Numbered from the stretch's first letter, positions 44,786-56,235 are shown. The stretch is DNA of 64,000 bases from Hymenopus coronatus (GCA_030762935.1 CM060883.1:29754501-29818500); one strand, 5' to 3'. Numbers and translations: made by a program. Notes: generated by a model not told the origin, from the letters alone.

Positions 44786-45371
44786 AGTATAGGTGTCTGT
44801 GCGTGTGTGCCTGTGGACAGCATGACTCAAAATTGAAAATTCCACTAAATACCAAACTTGATATTTAGATAAGAGTCTCTCTACGAATATTTTCAAGAAA
44901 ATCCCCCAACTCAACCACCCTTAACATGGAACATTTTTCGAAAATTCTAATTTTCCCAAAATGGTTCTAACAATTTTCATTAAAGTTTAATATGTTTAAG
45001 ATATTTTAAAGACAAACGAAATGTATATCTTGATTTTTTTGGTAATAGCCCTGAAGACCTCTTCATTCTGAATGACTTTTGTGTTTTGTATAACCGGTAA
45101 ACTGTAAGAGACAAAAACTTATTGCACAATAAGTATGGATTTCATTAAAACACACAATGTATGCCAGATACATTTAGGCGTTTTCTAGATATTCCGAGTT
45201 ATTGGTTTCAGTTTAAACTTTTCTCAAACGGGAAATAACCTTTCTTTTTGTCTCTTTTTGTTTACTTCTAGATCATTCCCTTATTTATATTCTACTTACA
45301 AAGAAGCAAGTAAGAAAAAAACTGTTTGTGGGACAGCTAGAGAAAGTCATGTGAATGGAACACATCAGTTT
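44786..45371 (+). mobile_element. HINE-like element, 3' two thirds (+)
   Basis: It starts in the GT microsatellite and ends GTCATGTGAATGGAACACAT. Together with the preceding copy it forms an inverted dimer joined at the microsatellite, both lacking 5' ends. Confidence 0.7.
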
Positions 45372-45511
45372 TTTGTTTTTGTTTTATGAAGGCGTTGGTA
45401 TTGAACAATGCTATCATAAAACCCATGCTTAAATCTTTAAATGCCGGACCTGAGAGTAAAACTGAAAACGCAAGGAATTCTTTAATACGCAAAAACGTAA
45501 AACAGGAAAAA

Positions 45512-46395
45512 AAATCTGATGTGTACCATTCACATGACTTTCTCTATATCCCTGCAACAAATTATTCTTAAAAAGCTTATACTTCTATTTACTGTATGCT
45601 CATCAGAAAAAATTAGCAGAAATAGTCTTATTTCTTGCTTTATTGTAAGTATAACCGAAATAAGGGAGTACCATAAGTTAAAGTGAAAGCCAAAAGCTGG
45701 TTGCTATGTGACTGATGTTCCTTTGTTAGTATGGACAGGAGTTGACAAATTCCTGTATGAGAAAAGTATGAGTTTTTCAAAGCTGAAACCAAGAAAAAGG
45801 AATATCTCAAAAACGATCAACTGCACGAAAGAAATGTACATAACATAAATTGTGTGTTTTAATGTGCTCTACATTTTTTGTGTGTTAAGTTTTTGTCCAT
45901 CTCTTACGGTTTAGTAATTATGAAAAATTCATCCAGAATAAAGTAGTCTTCAGAGGCTATTCCCAGAAAATTCAAAATATACATTTTATTTGTCAGGTAA
46001 GTAGCTTTAATATACGAAACTTTAATCAAAATCGTTAGAGCCATTTTTTTAGAAAATCAAAATTTTCGAAAAAAGTTCCATGTAAAGAGTAGTTTGGAGT
46101 GGGGGGATTTTCTTGAAAACCTTGGAAGATGCTGAACTTAAATACGAAGTTTGATATTTAACGGTCTTTTAGTTTTTGAGCTATGCTGCCCACAGACACA
46201 CATACATACACACAGCCACACACACAGACAGACGGACGGACAGACAGACACACGGACATCTTTCTGAAAATGCTTTTTTTTTGTATTCAAGGTGTCTTAA
46301 AACATATATTTTCGGTGAAATCTCGGTATCGAATTTTTGGGTGCATTACAATACCTTCTCTATACACTATGTACATAGTACGTATAGAGAAAGTA
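45512..46395 (-). mobile_element. HINE-like element, complete copy (-)
   Basis: The 3' end is AATCTGATGTGTACCATTCAC and the 5' palindrome is at 46357-46393. The CA/GACA tract lies at 46196-46252. It is well preserved. Its 5' flank is homologous to that of the copy at 57013. Confidence 0.85.
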
Positions 46396-46632
46396 AAAAT
46401 GTAATCTAACTTTCCAAACACAACTTTTCACTCTCGAAACTCTCACCGAAGGAAGTGTGATATGGGATGCCAATGCTGCAAATAGCTGAAGTAAAACTTT
46501 CTGCTCAAAATATAAAAAGATCTCTTCTCTAACAATCATATTTACATGCATATTGATGTTTTGTCAAGTGAGTGTACCAGAATGTTCTAAAAAATACTAC
46601 GCAGGGTTATTTTCAAGAAGTTTTAAACTATT
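46396..46632 (-). repeat. 240-bp repeat adjoining a HINE 5' end, copy 1
   Basis: The reverse complement matches 56775-57012, with shared blocks TTTTTTAGAACATT, GGTACACTCACTT and CAGCATTG. Both copies abut the HINE 5' end at the same point. Confidence 0.7.
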
Positions 46633-47089
46633 TAAAATTAGCCTACCTCTATGAAAGTTATATCAAAGTGAGCGGGAGACTTGAAATATTCATATGCGTT
46701 TAAAATATAAAAATAAAAAAAAAATACAAAAATCCCATTTCGACTCCCCCTCTCCCTTTTTTTACACATCAGATTTTTTTTTATTTTGTTTTTACGATTG
46801 CTACACTCAGCATTTTTTTTTGTTATTACGAATGCAAATAAAAGCACTGGCTGGCAATACTAAACTTTTTTTTTATAACTAACAGCATCAAATTTTTTTT
46901 TTAAATTTATTTTATTCATTGTAAGTGTTTACGTTATAGGTAAGGAAGGATTTGATGCAGGAAATTTTCAAGTGTATATTATTTTTAGGAGCCATGGTTG
47001 GAAAGGCGCGGTTTGGCGTTTCTGGTTAAGTTTCCATCTCTCAGTGTAGAAAAGTTGCCTTAGTTTGGGCAGCTCACAATCAGCGGGGT
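46633..47089. other. Unannotated low-complexity stretch
   Basis: A- and T-runs are prominent (46710-46900) and then simple A+T-rich DNA. I see no gene. Confidence 0.3.
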
Positions 47090-47485
47090 TGTCCAATGTC
47101 TGTAATCATTTAAAGGTACCCATTATCAACGAAATAAGGGAATTCGGCAGATTCAGATGGAAAATGTCGATTGGCGAAGGGTTCCAACCGCCAGGAATCC
47201 AAATGCGACATTTTACCAAAACCCAAGTCCATATGGCTGCTTTACCGGAACATTCGAGCAATCGGGAATTCGCTGCATGGCAACCCCTTAAGCATATCTC
47301 AGCTGGAATGTTGGTTTGCACTATTTACGATTCTGTTTGGCCACCTTCTCCATATATGGGGGAAAATCCGCACCCTTGGGGATCTCGAACCCATAGCGCA
47401 TCCAGTAATGACCTCTATTCTCCAGCTGAATGCCGTGTAGCACAGGGCTTAGGCAAAGATATAACATTAATCCCTTAACAACCTG
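47090..47485 (-). mobile_element. Possible SINE (-), unassigned
   Basis: On the minus strand GGGTTCGAGATCCCC (plus 47377-47393) resembles a B box with a head to about 47485, followed by a long body. An open frame of 137 codons on the plus strand (47065-47478) has no recognisable domain and is probably incidental. Confidence 0.35.
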
Positions 47486-47531
47486 ATAACCAGCCTTACG
47501 CTGTCACAAACCGGAGTGTTAACTCTAATGG

Positions 47532-47640
47532 CTGCGGGTCCCCATGACCGCGCTCGCTAAAGCGTCTCACTTTGGTGATTCGTGGCGTAGGGGATTCGAG
47601 TCCATCCTTGGGCATTTGTGTTTTTTTTTTTTATTGTAAA
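47532..47640 (+). mobile_element. SINE family C, head fragment (+)
   Basis: GGGTCCCCATGACCGCGCTC and GGATTCGAGTCC match the family C head at 25655. It ends in a 12-base T-run and meets a reversed copy. Confidence 0.7.
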
Positions 47641-47871
47641 ACAGTAACGGAGTCTGATCAGGACTCCGGTACTGTATCCCTATTTACATTTCCCCCCGTA
47701 GGTTTTACTGATTACTGGTTTACTGGTTTTACTGTTTCTTTTACAAACATATACACATTGCACAAACATATAACACCCATGCCCAAGGCGGGACTCGGAA
47801 CCCACGATCCCCTGCCCACGAAGCACCAAAGCGAGACGCTTTAGCGAGCGTAGCCATGGGGACCGCCCTGT
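47641..47871 (-). mobile_element. SINE family C, full copy (-)
   Basis: The tail hairpin (GGAGTCTGATCAGGACTCC) lies at the left, and the tRNA-like head in reverse at the right with GGGACTCGGAACCCACG. Frames of about 90 codons are incidental. Confidence 0.75.
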
Positions 47872-47995
47872 TTTTGTATCCCTATACATTGTCATAAAAC
47901 AGAAAACGGTAAGGGGGGAAAAAAAAAGGGAAAAGGAAAAAAAATAGGAGGAATACAGCGCCGGAGTCACGACCAGACTCCGGAACTGTATTTTT
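47872..47995 (+). mobile_element. SINE family C, tail fragment (+)
   Basis: A purine-rich tract (47910-47950) precedes a third copy of the terminal hairpin, GCCGGAGTCACGACCAGACTCCGG-like with two loop changes (about 47960-47983). Confidence 0.55.
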
Positions 47996-48092
47996 TATAT
48001 AAAAATGGCTGGGATCGCTGCCTGTCGTAGCTTCTCACCTTCCTCACGATGCTGAGAGAGCACGATATTATACCCGGGTCAAAATCCGCACT

Positions 48093-48120
<28 letters not shown>
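48093..48120 (+). repeat. C28 homopolymer
   Basis: There are 28 consecutive cytosines. The minus strand is a G28 run able to form quadruplexes. Its length is likely to be unreliable in sequencing. Confidence 0.9.
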
Positions 48121-48123
<3 letters not shown>

Positions 48124-48449
48124 AGGTAAAGTTGAACCCGGTCGCATTCCATAGCCAGGGCACTGTGTAACGGTACAGGACACTTTGGGAATATCTAAGT
48201 ACATTAATATTTTTGTGGGTAAGGAAAGTCCAAAGGATCGTTACGCGTTTCACTTGGAATAATATATCAGCGTGGACTTCCTTAATAATCCGATTTTATA
48301 TTATACTGTTATTGAGAGAAAAAAAAAGTCACATTTCCTGTTTATTCTTCTCTTCATATCCTTCCGTTGTACCCCAAGAAGAGATAACAGTTCAGCGCTC
48401 TCTTGACTACTAGACTTAAGCTTATAAAAACATTTTAACTTTATGAAAA

Positions 48450-48525
48450 AAATCTGATACAGTACATTCACGTGCCTTTCCCTTTTTCTGTAAACAAAGT
48501 AGGCATTCTTACAAAAGAGTGTTTT
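48450..48525 (-). mobile_element. HINE-like element, 3' end of a split copy (-)
   Basis: AATCTGATACAGTACATTCAC is followed by the first 70 bp of the reversed 3' end, then a plus-strand copy begins. The continuation is at 49286-49362. Confidence 0.6.
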
Positions 48526-49285
48526 TACTTTCTCTACATGTACCATGTTATAGGGTATAGAGAAGGTATTGTAATGCACCCAAAATTAAATACCGAGATT
48601 TCACCGGAAATACATGTTTTGGGTTCCCTGAATCCAAAAAAGCTTTTTTAGTAAAAGGTCCGAGTGTGTCTGTGGACAGCGTAGCTCATAAACGAAAAGA
48701 CAGTTAAATACCGAACTTGATATTTAAGTTCCATATCCTCCAAGGGTGCGACACGAAAGTTTTCAAGAAAATCCCTCTAGCCGCAACTACCCTTTATATG
48801 AAACTTTTTTCGAACTATTTGCTTTTCACAAAAATAACTAATGATTTTGATTAAAATATCGTATATTAAATATATTTACTTGACAAATAAAATGTATATC
48901 TTGAATTTTCTGGAAATAACCTCTGAGGACTACTTTATTCTGGATCAATTTCAGGGAATTGTGCACAACTGGTAAACCGCAAGAGATAGGCAAAAGCTAA
49001 CTTAACAAAAAATGTAGAGCTCGTTAAAACATAAGCTCGTGGGTTTCAGCTTTAAAACATTTATGCTTTTCTCATACGGGAATTTGTCAACTCTGTCCAT
49101 ACAAACAAAGGAACTTCAGTCACATAGCAACCTGCTTTTGACTATCACTTTAACCTATGCTACTCCCTTATTTCGCTATTTCTGCAAATGTTTTCTCGAT
49201 TAGCTTGACGTAAATAAAATCATAAGCTTTTTAACAATACTTTGTTGCAGAGATGTAGAGAAAGTCATGTGAATGGAATACTAAG
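48526..49285 (+). mobile_element. HINE-like element, nested copy (+)
   Basis: The 5' end is ACTTTCTCTACATG and the 3' end is TAGAGAAAGTCATGTGAATGG. The body has small deletions. Confidence 0.7.
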
Positions 49286-49362
49286 CTTTTTATGTGCATA
49301 ATGCTATCAAGTTAAACATTGTCAGAAATAGTCTTATTGTTTAGGTCACTATAAGAAGAAGT
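49286..49362 (-). mobile_element. HINE-like element, continuation of the split copy (-)
   Basis: GCATAATGCTATCAAG and CAGAAATAGTCTTATTG are the consensus order expected after 48525. It is cut by a family B SINE. Confidence 0.5.
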
Positions 49363-49363
49363 G

Positions 49364-49645
49364 AATTAAATTAAATGGAGTTTTATTTATGAACACTCAG
49401 CGTTCCATTCTATATTGTTACTGAAATATCGCTAAATATAGCTTAGAGGTCTTTTTTTTCAGGCTAGAGGTTCTTTTATGTTCCGTAAATCTACGACACA
49501 GGAACAAAAACTTTACTTCCTTTCCGAGGGAAGCCTTGCTAAACATTTTATGCCCGAAAAAATTCAATCGCCTTCCGCCGGGTTTGAAACCTGCAAACTT
49601 GGGAACAAGAGGCTACATGTTACCCCTAGACCACTAAGGACGACA
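49364..49645 (-). mobile_element. SINE family B (-)
   Basis: AAATGGAGTTTTATTTATGA at the left is the tail. GCCCGAAAAAATTC and the reversed B box (GGGTTTGAAACC) lie near 49552-49590. Confidence 0.65.
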
Positions 49646-49670
49646 GAAGGTAAAAGGGGGGTGTATGACT

Positions 49671-49830
49671 GCCTTCGTGGGCGAGTCGTCAGGGAGCTGA
49701 CTTTACACCCGGAGTTCCCGGGTGCGATTCCCAGCTGGGGCGGGAAATTGTTCCTTAACCAGAATTGTTTCCTGTCCCCCACAGAGTCTGGAAGTGTATA
49801 TGTAAGGCTGAACGTAATATCCTAAAGTTC
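49671..49830 (+). mobile_element. SINE family E (+)
   Basis: The tRNA-like head has an A-box region GGGCGAGTCGTCAGGGAG and a B-box-like GGGTGCGATTCCC (49719-49731), then GGGCGGGAAATTGTTCC. A second, diverged copy lies at 18915-19010 reversed. Confidence 0.6.
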
Positions 49831-49921
49831 TAACCCTACAGTAATACGAGTTATTTCACAAGTCAAAGCCCCTGATATGACTATTGAAGTTTAAAGGGGT
49901 TACACAAATGAAACAATTAAA

Positions 49922-50805
49922 AAAATGTGATGCGTTCCTTTCACATGACTTTCTCTACCTCTCTACAAAAATTATTGTTAAAAAAAACCCATACTTCTAT
50001 ATACGTCATGCTAATCGAGAAAAAAATATCAGAAATAGTCTTATTACTTGCTTTCTTGTAAGTAGAAGCGAAATAAGGGAGTACCATAGGTTAAAGTGAT
50101 AGTCAAAAGCTGGTTGCTATGTGACTGAGGTTCCTTTGTTTGTATTTACAGGAGTTGACAAATTCCTGTATGAGAAAAGTATAAGTTTTTTAAAGCTGAA
50201 GTCGGAAACAAGGAATATCTCAAAAACGATCATTATCACGAAAAAAAGTATATAACACAAATTTTGCCCTACATTTCTTGTGTGGTAAGTTTTTGTCCAT
50301 TTCTTACGGTTTATCAGTTATGCAAAATTCCTTAAAATTCATCCAGAATAAAGTAGTAGTTTTAAGAGGATATTCCCAGAAAATTCAGGATATACATTTC
50401 ATTTGTCAGGTAAATATATTTTATATATGATATTTTAATCAAACTTATCAGTGCCAATTTTGAGAAAATTAAAATGTTCGAAAAACGTTCCATATAAAGG
50501 GTAGTTTGGAGTGGAGGGATTTTATTGAAAATCTTCGTGTCGCATCCTTGGAAGATAAGTTTAGTATTTAACAGTTTTTTCGTTTTTGAGCTATGCTTCC
50601 CACAGACACACACAGACACACATACACACACACGCACACACAGACAGACAGACACACACACGGACATTTGTCTAAAAATGTTTTTTTTTTTTGGATTCAG
50701 GGAACCCAAAACATGCATTTCCGGTGAAATCTATGTATCGAATTTTTGCATGCATTACAATATCTTCTCTATACGCTATGTACATAGTACATATAGAGAA
50801 AGTAA
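49922..50805 (-). mobile_element. HINE-like element, complete copy (-)
   Basis: The termini are AATGTGATGCGTTCCTTTCAC and TAGAGAAAGTAAA (50793-50805). The CA/CAGA tract lies at 50605-50660. Confidence 0.8.
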
Positions 50806-50879
50806 AACGGACTTTCCGAGTGAGAAACGTTTAAATATTTTGTAGTTAAAACTAACAGAAAATCCTTGAAATTGCTGTA

Positions 50880-51223
50880 GACACAAGGGGCTGAAATTCA
50901 GTATATAAATTTTATTTTCCACGTAAAATCTTTAACATACGACATTTAAATCAAAATCGTGGGAGCCACTAGTGATAAAATCGAACATTTCGAAAAATGT
51001 TCCATGTAAATGGTAGCTTGAGTTGGGGAGATTCTCCTGAAAATCTTCGTGTTGCATCCTTGGAAGATAAACTTAAATATCAAGTTCTAAAAATGCTTTT
51101 TTTTATTTTTTTTATTTAGGGGGTCTCAACGTGTATTCCCAGTGAAATATCGGTATAGAATTTTTGGGTGGAATACAATACTTCCTCTATACACTATGTG
51201 CATAATAGTACGAGTAGGGGAAG
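50880..51223 (-). mobile_element. HINE-like element, 5' part (-)
   Basis: It runs from TTCAGTATATAAATTTTATT to the 5' palindrome (51188-51220), which is partly decayed. The 3' half and microsatellite are lost. Confidence 0.6.
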
Positions 51224-51269
51224 TAATTAGATGTAGAGAAATCGTTGATAATCCCCCCAAAAGGGGATT

Positions 51270-52026
51270 TTAGTAAAATTCCCTTGTGAGTGTGTATAAG
51301 TACATATGTGTATCTGTGAATAGTATAACTCAAAGGCGAAAGGTCGGTTAAATATCACACTTAATAAATTTGAGATTCTTCTTGGTATTTAAATTCATCA
51401 TCTACGTCACGAAGATTTTCAAGAAAATCTCCTCATCCCAAATATTCTTTACATGGAAAAAAAATGACTTTCTGAAAAATGCCTCTAACGCTTTTGATTA
51501 AAACACCTTATTTATACGATTTTCATGACAAACGAAATGTTTATCTTGCATTTTCTGGGAGTAGCCTCTAAAGACCTCTCCATTCTGGATGATTTTTGTA
51601 TAACTGGAAAACCATAAGAGATACACATAAACTTGTTTAACAAAAATGTAAATCTCATTAAAACACACAATTTATATCATATACATTTTTTTCGTGGAGT
51701 TGTTTATTTCCGAGATATTGTCTGTTTTTGGTTTCAGTTTTAAAATACTTTTAACTCTTCTCATATCTATGGGAATTTGTCTACTCCTGCCCATACAAAG
51801 AAACGAATTTTAATCCCATAGCAACCAACTTTAAACAGATTTGACTATCACTTTAGCCTAGTGTATTTCCTTATTTTCGTTCTACTTACAAGAAATCAAG
51901 TAATAAGACCAATTCTGCTAGATATTTTATCTTGATTACCATGAAGAAGATAGAGGAATAATCTTTTTAACAATAAATTGCTAAAGAGATGAAGAGAAAG
52001 TTATATGAAAGGAACACATCATTCCT
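51270..52026 (+). mobile_element. HINE-like element, old copy (+)
   Basis: The 5' palindrome is not recognisable, but all later blocks are in order from the GTGTATCTGTGAATAGTATA box to GAAGAGAAAGTTATATG. Divergence is high. Confidence 0.6.
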
Positions 52027-52145
52027 TTTGGGGGTGGAATACAATGATTCCGTTATTTATTTTACACAGTAGAGAAAGAAAAAAATTATTTGATTTTGGC
52101 TACTGATCCTACGCTGTTTGACATCATATCGCAGTCGTTATTTTT

Positions 52146-52871
52146 TACTTTCTCTATACGCACTCTGTACATAGTGTATAGTGTACATATGTGAACACGA
52201 TAACTCAAAAACGAAAAGTCGGTTAAATACCAAACTTGGTATTTAAGTTTAGTGTCTTCCAGGGATGCGACACGAAGATTTTGAGAAAAATCCCCCCACC
52301 CTCAACTACCCTTTACATGAAACTTTTTGAAAATTTTGATTTTCTCAAAAATGGCTCTAACGATTTTGATTAAAATTTCGTATATTAAACATATTTACCT
52401 AACAAATAAAATGTATATCTTGAATTTTCTAGGAATAACCTCTGAAGAGTAGTTTATTCTGGATGAATTTTGAATAACTGCTAAACCGTAAGAGATGGAC
52501 TAAAACTTACTACAAAAAAATTTAGAGCACGTTAAACACACAATTTATGTTATATATATTTTTTTTTCGTGGAGTTCGTCGTTTTTGAGACATTCCTTAT
52601 TTTTGGTTTCTGCTGTGAAAAACTTATATTTTTCTCATACAGGAACTCTGATCCATATAAACAAAGGAACTTCATTGACATAGCAACCAGCTTTTGGCTA
52701 TCACTTTAACCTATGGTAGTCCCTTATTTCGCTTCTACTTTCAAGGAAGCAAGTAATAAGGCTATTTCTGCTATTTTTTTCTGATTAGCATAAGGTAAAT
52801 ACAAGTATAAGCTTTTTAAGAATAATTTGTTGCAGGGATACAGAGAAAGTCATGTGAATGTAACACATCAG
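52146..52871 (+). mobile_element. HINE-like element, internal deletion (+)
   Basis: The 5' palindrome joins directly to GTGAACACGATAACTC, so about 130 bp including most of the microsatellite is missing. The 3' end CACATCAGATTTTT is intact. Confidence 0.75.
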
Positions 52872-53035
52872 ATTTTTGTGGTTAGCAAGACGATGTTTAT
52901 TTGTTTTAGTTATTGGCGTATGCGGATATGGAAAGTTTCGATAAAATAGAAGATATGAAGCAGGAAATGGATATGGATGGTATTCCTCAAGAACTATGTT
53001 AGGCAGATGGGGCGGAATCCCTATAGATTCTAATG

Positions 53036-53150
53036 TGTTGTAGTCATGCAACTTTCTTTACCAATTCTACAACAAACTTTTCTTACAAAAGCCTATTCTT
53101 CCATTTACTTCCTATTATTCAATATAAACCTTAACAGAAATGATCCTGTT
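53036..53150 (-). mobile_element. HINE-like element, 3' fragment (-)
   Basis: TCATGCAACTTTCTTTACC and CCATTTACTTCCTATTATTC are the reversed 3' end. It is cut by the SINE at 53158. Confidence 0.5.
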
Positions 53151-53157
53151 GGATGAG

Positions 53158-53275
53158 TAGAGTCAGACTAAAAAATTCAATGCCATAGCCGGGATTTGAA
53201 CCAGAGATTTTTGATCTCTAGCTGGTTGCTCTAACCACTGGTGGCACGACACTAGTTTCTCAACTGACTCTCACA
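53158..53275 (-). mobile_element. SINE family D (-)
   Basis: On the minus strand CAGTGGTTAGAGCAACCAGC and GGTTCAAATCCCGGC match 43285-43385. The B box here is close to canonical. Confidence 0.6.
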
Positions 53276-53356
53276 TTCTACATATTGCTTATGTGAAAAA
53301 CCAATTAAATTAATGGTCCTATTACTTCTTATAGGTACAAGCAACAAAAGTCACAA

Positions 53357-53408
53357 TTTTTACACCCGAAAAAAATTCATCGTCCTCCGCCGGATTTGAA
53401 CCGCGAAT
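53357..53408 (-). mobile_element. SINE family B fragment (-)
   Basis: TTTTTACACCCGAAAAAAATTC and CCGCCGGATTTGAACCGCG are the central part and B-box region only. Confidence 0.5.
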
Positions 53409-53419
53409 AATTCAAAACG

Positions 53420-53575
53420 CATAGTCCCATCTAAATATCGGTACTGAGTTTTTGGGTGGATTAGTGAAATTAAAAACGAGATTTTTGGATTCGGGGGTTC
53501 TCAAAACGTATAGTTAAGGTGAAATACAGGATCGATATTTCTAACTTCCATATACATAGCAGAGAAAATAAATAG
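53420..53575 (-). mobile_element. HINE-like 5' fragment (-), decayed
   Basis: GGATTCGGGGGTTCTCAAAAC and AAGGTGAAATACAGG recall the 5' block. The palindrome is reduced to CATAGCAGAGAAAATAA. Confidence 0.45.
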
Positions 53576-54035
53576 GTGAACATATTATAAACGTACTTTA
53601 AAATTTGTTACCATAAAACCATAAATTGCAAACACTTGTTTTCTGCAGTCTGTAAAATATCGCATAAAATAAATAAGGGGAGATGAAAGTGGCGTCATGC
53701 AAATATATGATTGCGCAAAAAGTTCCAACTGAAGTACGGCACAAGAGGCGTTTCAAATCAAGGCGTCTATTAAGTTTGTCTCGGAGGATACATTATTTAA
53801 TATACATTCATCTATTCTACTGAGACTGATAAGCACATAACGCAATTATGAGATAACTGCATCAAATTACGTTAAGAAGTTATTGCATCCGGTTTGAAAT
53901 AAACTCCTTTCTAGAGGACGTTTGAAATTACAATGTTTAACTGAAAGAAGATGAGCTCATCAAAGCTACTGCCCAAAAATACTCAAGGTCAAGAAACTTT
54001 TAGGGGACACTAGGAATGAAAATGTAAATTTCTGT
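53576..54035. other. Unannotated non-coding
   Basis: A+T-rich DNA without recognisable repeat ends or frames. Confidence 0.3.
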
Positions 54036-54150
54036 ATTACTTTCTCTAGCCCGTCTGTATAATATACATAGTGGATAGAGAAGGTATTGTATTTCACCCA
54101 AAAATTCGATATCGAGGTTTCACTGGAAATACTTATTGTGAGACCCCCTG
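54036..54150 (+). mobile_element. HINE-like element, 5' part, split by a non-LTR fragment (+)
   Basis: ACTTTCTCTAGCCCG through GACCCCCTGAAT is followed by an AAT microsatellite and the retroelement fragment. The HINE resumes at 54545. Confidence 0.65.
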
Positions 54151-54173
54151 AATAATAATAATAATAATAATAA
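54151..54173 (+). repeat. (AAT)n microsatellite
   Basis: About seven AAT units lie at the left edge of the retroelement fragment. Confidence 0.8.
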
Positions 54174-54232
54174 TACTTAGATGAATCATTATAACAACAT
54201 ATAATAAAAAAATTAAAGAAGATAATGTATTA

Positions 54233-54530
54233 CAAACAAAAGGAAAACCATGGGAAAATTTATGTAATAACATGACCAGAATCACTACATTACCAAGAAA
54301 ATCCTCTGTAGCAACTTTTAGACTCCTAACAGACCATGACTGTCTCAATAAACATTTATTCAGGATTGGTATAGTGAGATCTCCTCTGTGTCCTTTCTGT
54401 ACACTTAAAGAAGATATGGATGGAAACCATCTACTGCGCTGCCCAACCTTAAGTCAACATCATAATATAACATCAAAATACTGGAATGCAGGAGAGCCAA
54501 TGGGTTCACTGCCAACTGCTCAACATTAGA
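54233..54530 (+). pseudogene. Non-LTR retrotransposon ORF2 C-terminal fragment
   Basis: The frame is open from about 54233 to the stop ending at 54529. It carries a Cys-His cluster C-x2-C-x9-H-x3-C within a CPFC...HLLRCP context, typical of the region after the reverse transcriptase (or RNase H) in arthropod LINEs of the Jockey/I group. The reverse transcriptase itself is absent, so the copy is strongly 5' truncated. It sits inside a HINE. Confidence 0.6.
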
Positions 54531-54544
54531 TACCAACCAACCAA

Positions 54545-54980
54545 CATTTTTGGAAAATGTACGTGTGTGCGTCAATGGACAGCATAGCTCAAAAACGAAA
54601 AGTCAGTTATATACCAAATTTGGTATTTAAGTTCAGTACTTTTCTAGGATGTGGAGTTAACCGTTTCGGAGATATTCCTTGTCATCGGTTTCATATTTCA
54701 CAGACAATCTCATACTTTTCTCAAATTGGAAGTCGTTATTCATTCTTCTTTCAAGCAATGAAAACAGAATTTAAACACAAAGCGACCAGCTCTTAAAGCG
54801 ACTGTCGCTTAAGTCTACTGCATTACCGTAGTCCCAGCGTATCTACAAGGAGTAATGTAATAAAAGTATTTCTGCAGATTTTTATCTCTATTAACACGAA
54901 GTAGATAGAAGAAAATATTTTTTTAAAGTATATGTTGTCAAAGAATGGGCTGTGAAAGTCATGTGAACACAGCCGCATTT
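54545..54980 (+). mobile_element. HINE-like element, 3' part of the split copy (+)
   Basis: It runs from TTTTTGGAAAATGTACGTGTG through AGCATAGCTCAAAAACG, then with an internal deletion to GTGAAAGTCATGTGAACAC. Confidence 0.6.
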
Positions 54981-55029
54981 TTCCAGTCTGGCTATGCAAA
55001 TGGGAGAAACACCTCAATATAGGAAGCAG

Positions 55030-55218
55030 CTCTTTAAAGATTTTAGTATAGCTTTAACCCGGTGTATTACTTTATTCCCCTTATGCTTAAAAGGAAATAA
55101 GTAATAAAACCATTTCTGTTTGATTACCTCACTTAGCATGTAGTAGATAGAATAATAAGCCTTTTTGTAACAATATTTTATTCAGAAACGTAGAGAACGT
55201 CATACGATTTTTGGAATA
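55030..55218 (+). mobile_element. HINE-like element, 3' fragment (+)
   Basis: TTTAACCCGGTGTATTACTT to GTAGAGAACGTCATACG is a diverged 3' third. Confidence 0.5.
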
Positions 55219-55295
55219 AAGTCCACAGGTCTGTGAACTACATAAATCAAAAATGAAATTTCGGCAAACTTACTATTTAAGAAGACTAACACACA

Positions 55296-55696
55296 TATAT
55301 ATTCCATTCACATGACTTTCTCTACATGGCTGTAACAAATTATTGTTAAAAAGCACATTCCCCTGTCAACTTTATGATAATCGAAATAAACATTAGCAGT
55401 AATTGTCTTAATTACTTTCTTCATTGTAAGTAAAACAACAAGGAATATCTCAGAAATGGCCAATTCCACGAAAAAAGCGTATGTCATAAATTGTGTTTTA
55501 ACGTGATCTACATTTTTTGTGTAATACGTTTTGGTCTATCTCTTACGGTTTACCAATTACGGAAAATTCTGCAAAATTCGTTCAGAGGCTAATCCCAGAA
55601 AATTCGATATGCATTTTATTTGTCATATAAATATCTTCACTATACAGTATTTTAATCAGAATCGTTAGAGCCATTTGTGAGAAAAATAAAAAAATC
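55296..55696 (-). mobile_element. HINE-like element, 3' half (-)
   Basis: ATTCCATTCACATGACTTTC runs to TTAGAGCCATTTGTGAG, where it meets a plus copy at the equivalent base. The pair forms an inverted dimer with no 5' ends. Confidence 0.65.
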
Positions 55697-56235
55697 GATT
55701 TTGGTTTTCTCAAAAATGGTTCTAAAATTTTTGATTAAATGCCGTATATTAAATATATTTACATGACAAATAAAATGTATATCTTAAAATTTCTCTCATT
55801 CTGGATAAGACTTTAGCATAACAGATAAACCGTAAGAGATAAACAAACACTTCCTGCCCAAACAAATGTAGATCTCGTTAGAATATACAATTTATGTCGT
55901 TAACGTATCTTCGTGATGTTGACTACTTCTGAGATATTCCTTGTCATAAGTTTCAGTTTTAAAATACTTTAACTTTTCTCACAAGGGAATTGGTCAACTC
56001 CTGGCCATGCAAAGAAAGAAATTTGAGTTACATGGCAACCAGCTTTTAAAAGTTTTGACTATCGCTTTAGCCTAGTCTAGTGCATTCCCTTATTTGTCTT
56101 CTACTTATAAGGAAGCAATTAATAAGACCATTTCTGCCAATGTTTATCTCGATTAAAATGAAGTAAATAGAAGAATAAGCTTTTTAACTGTAATTTCTAA
56201 CAGAGATGTAGATAAAGTGAATGGAATTTTGGGAC
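55697..56235 (+). mobile_element. HINE-like element, 3' half (+)
   Basis: It runs from GGTTTTCTCAAAAATGG to GTAGATAAAGTGAATGG. It is the mirror partner of the preceding copy. Confidence 0.65.

Noticed and set aside
47065..47478. 137-codon frame as a gene
   Set aside because: The sequence looks like a SINE in reverse with a B-box-like motif, and the protein shows no recognisable family.
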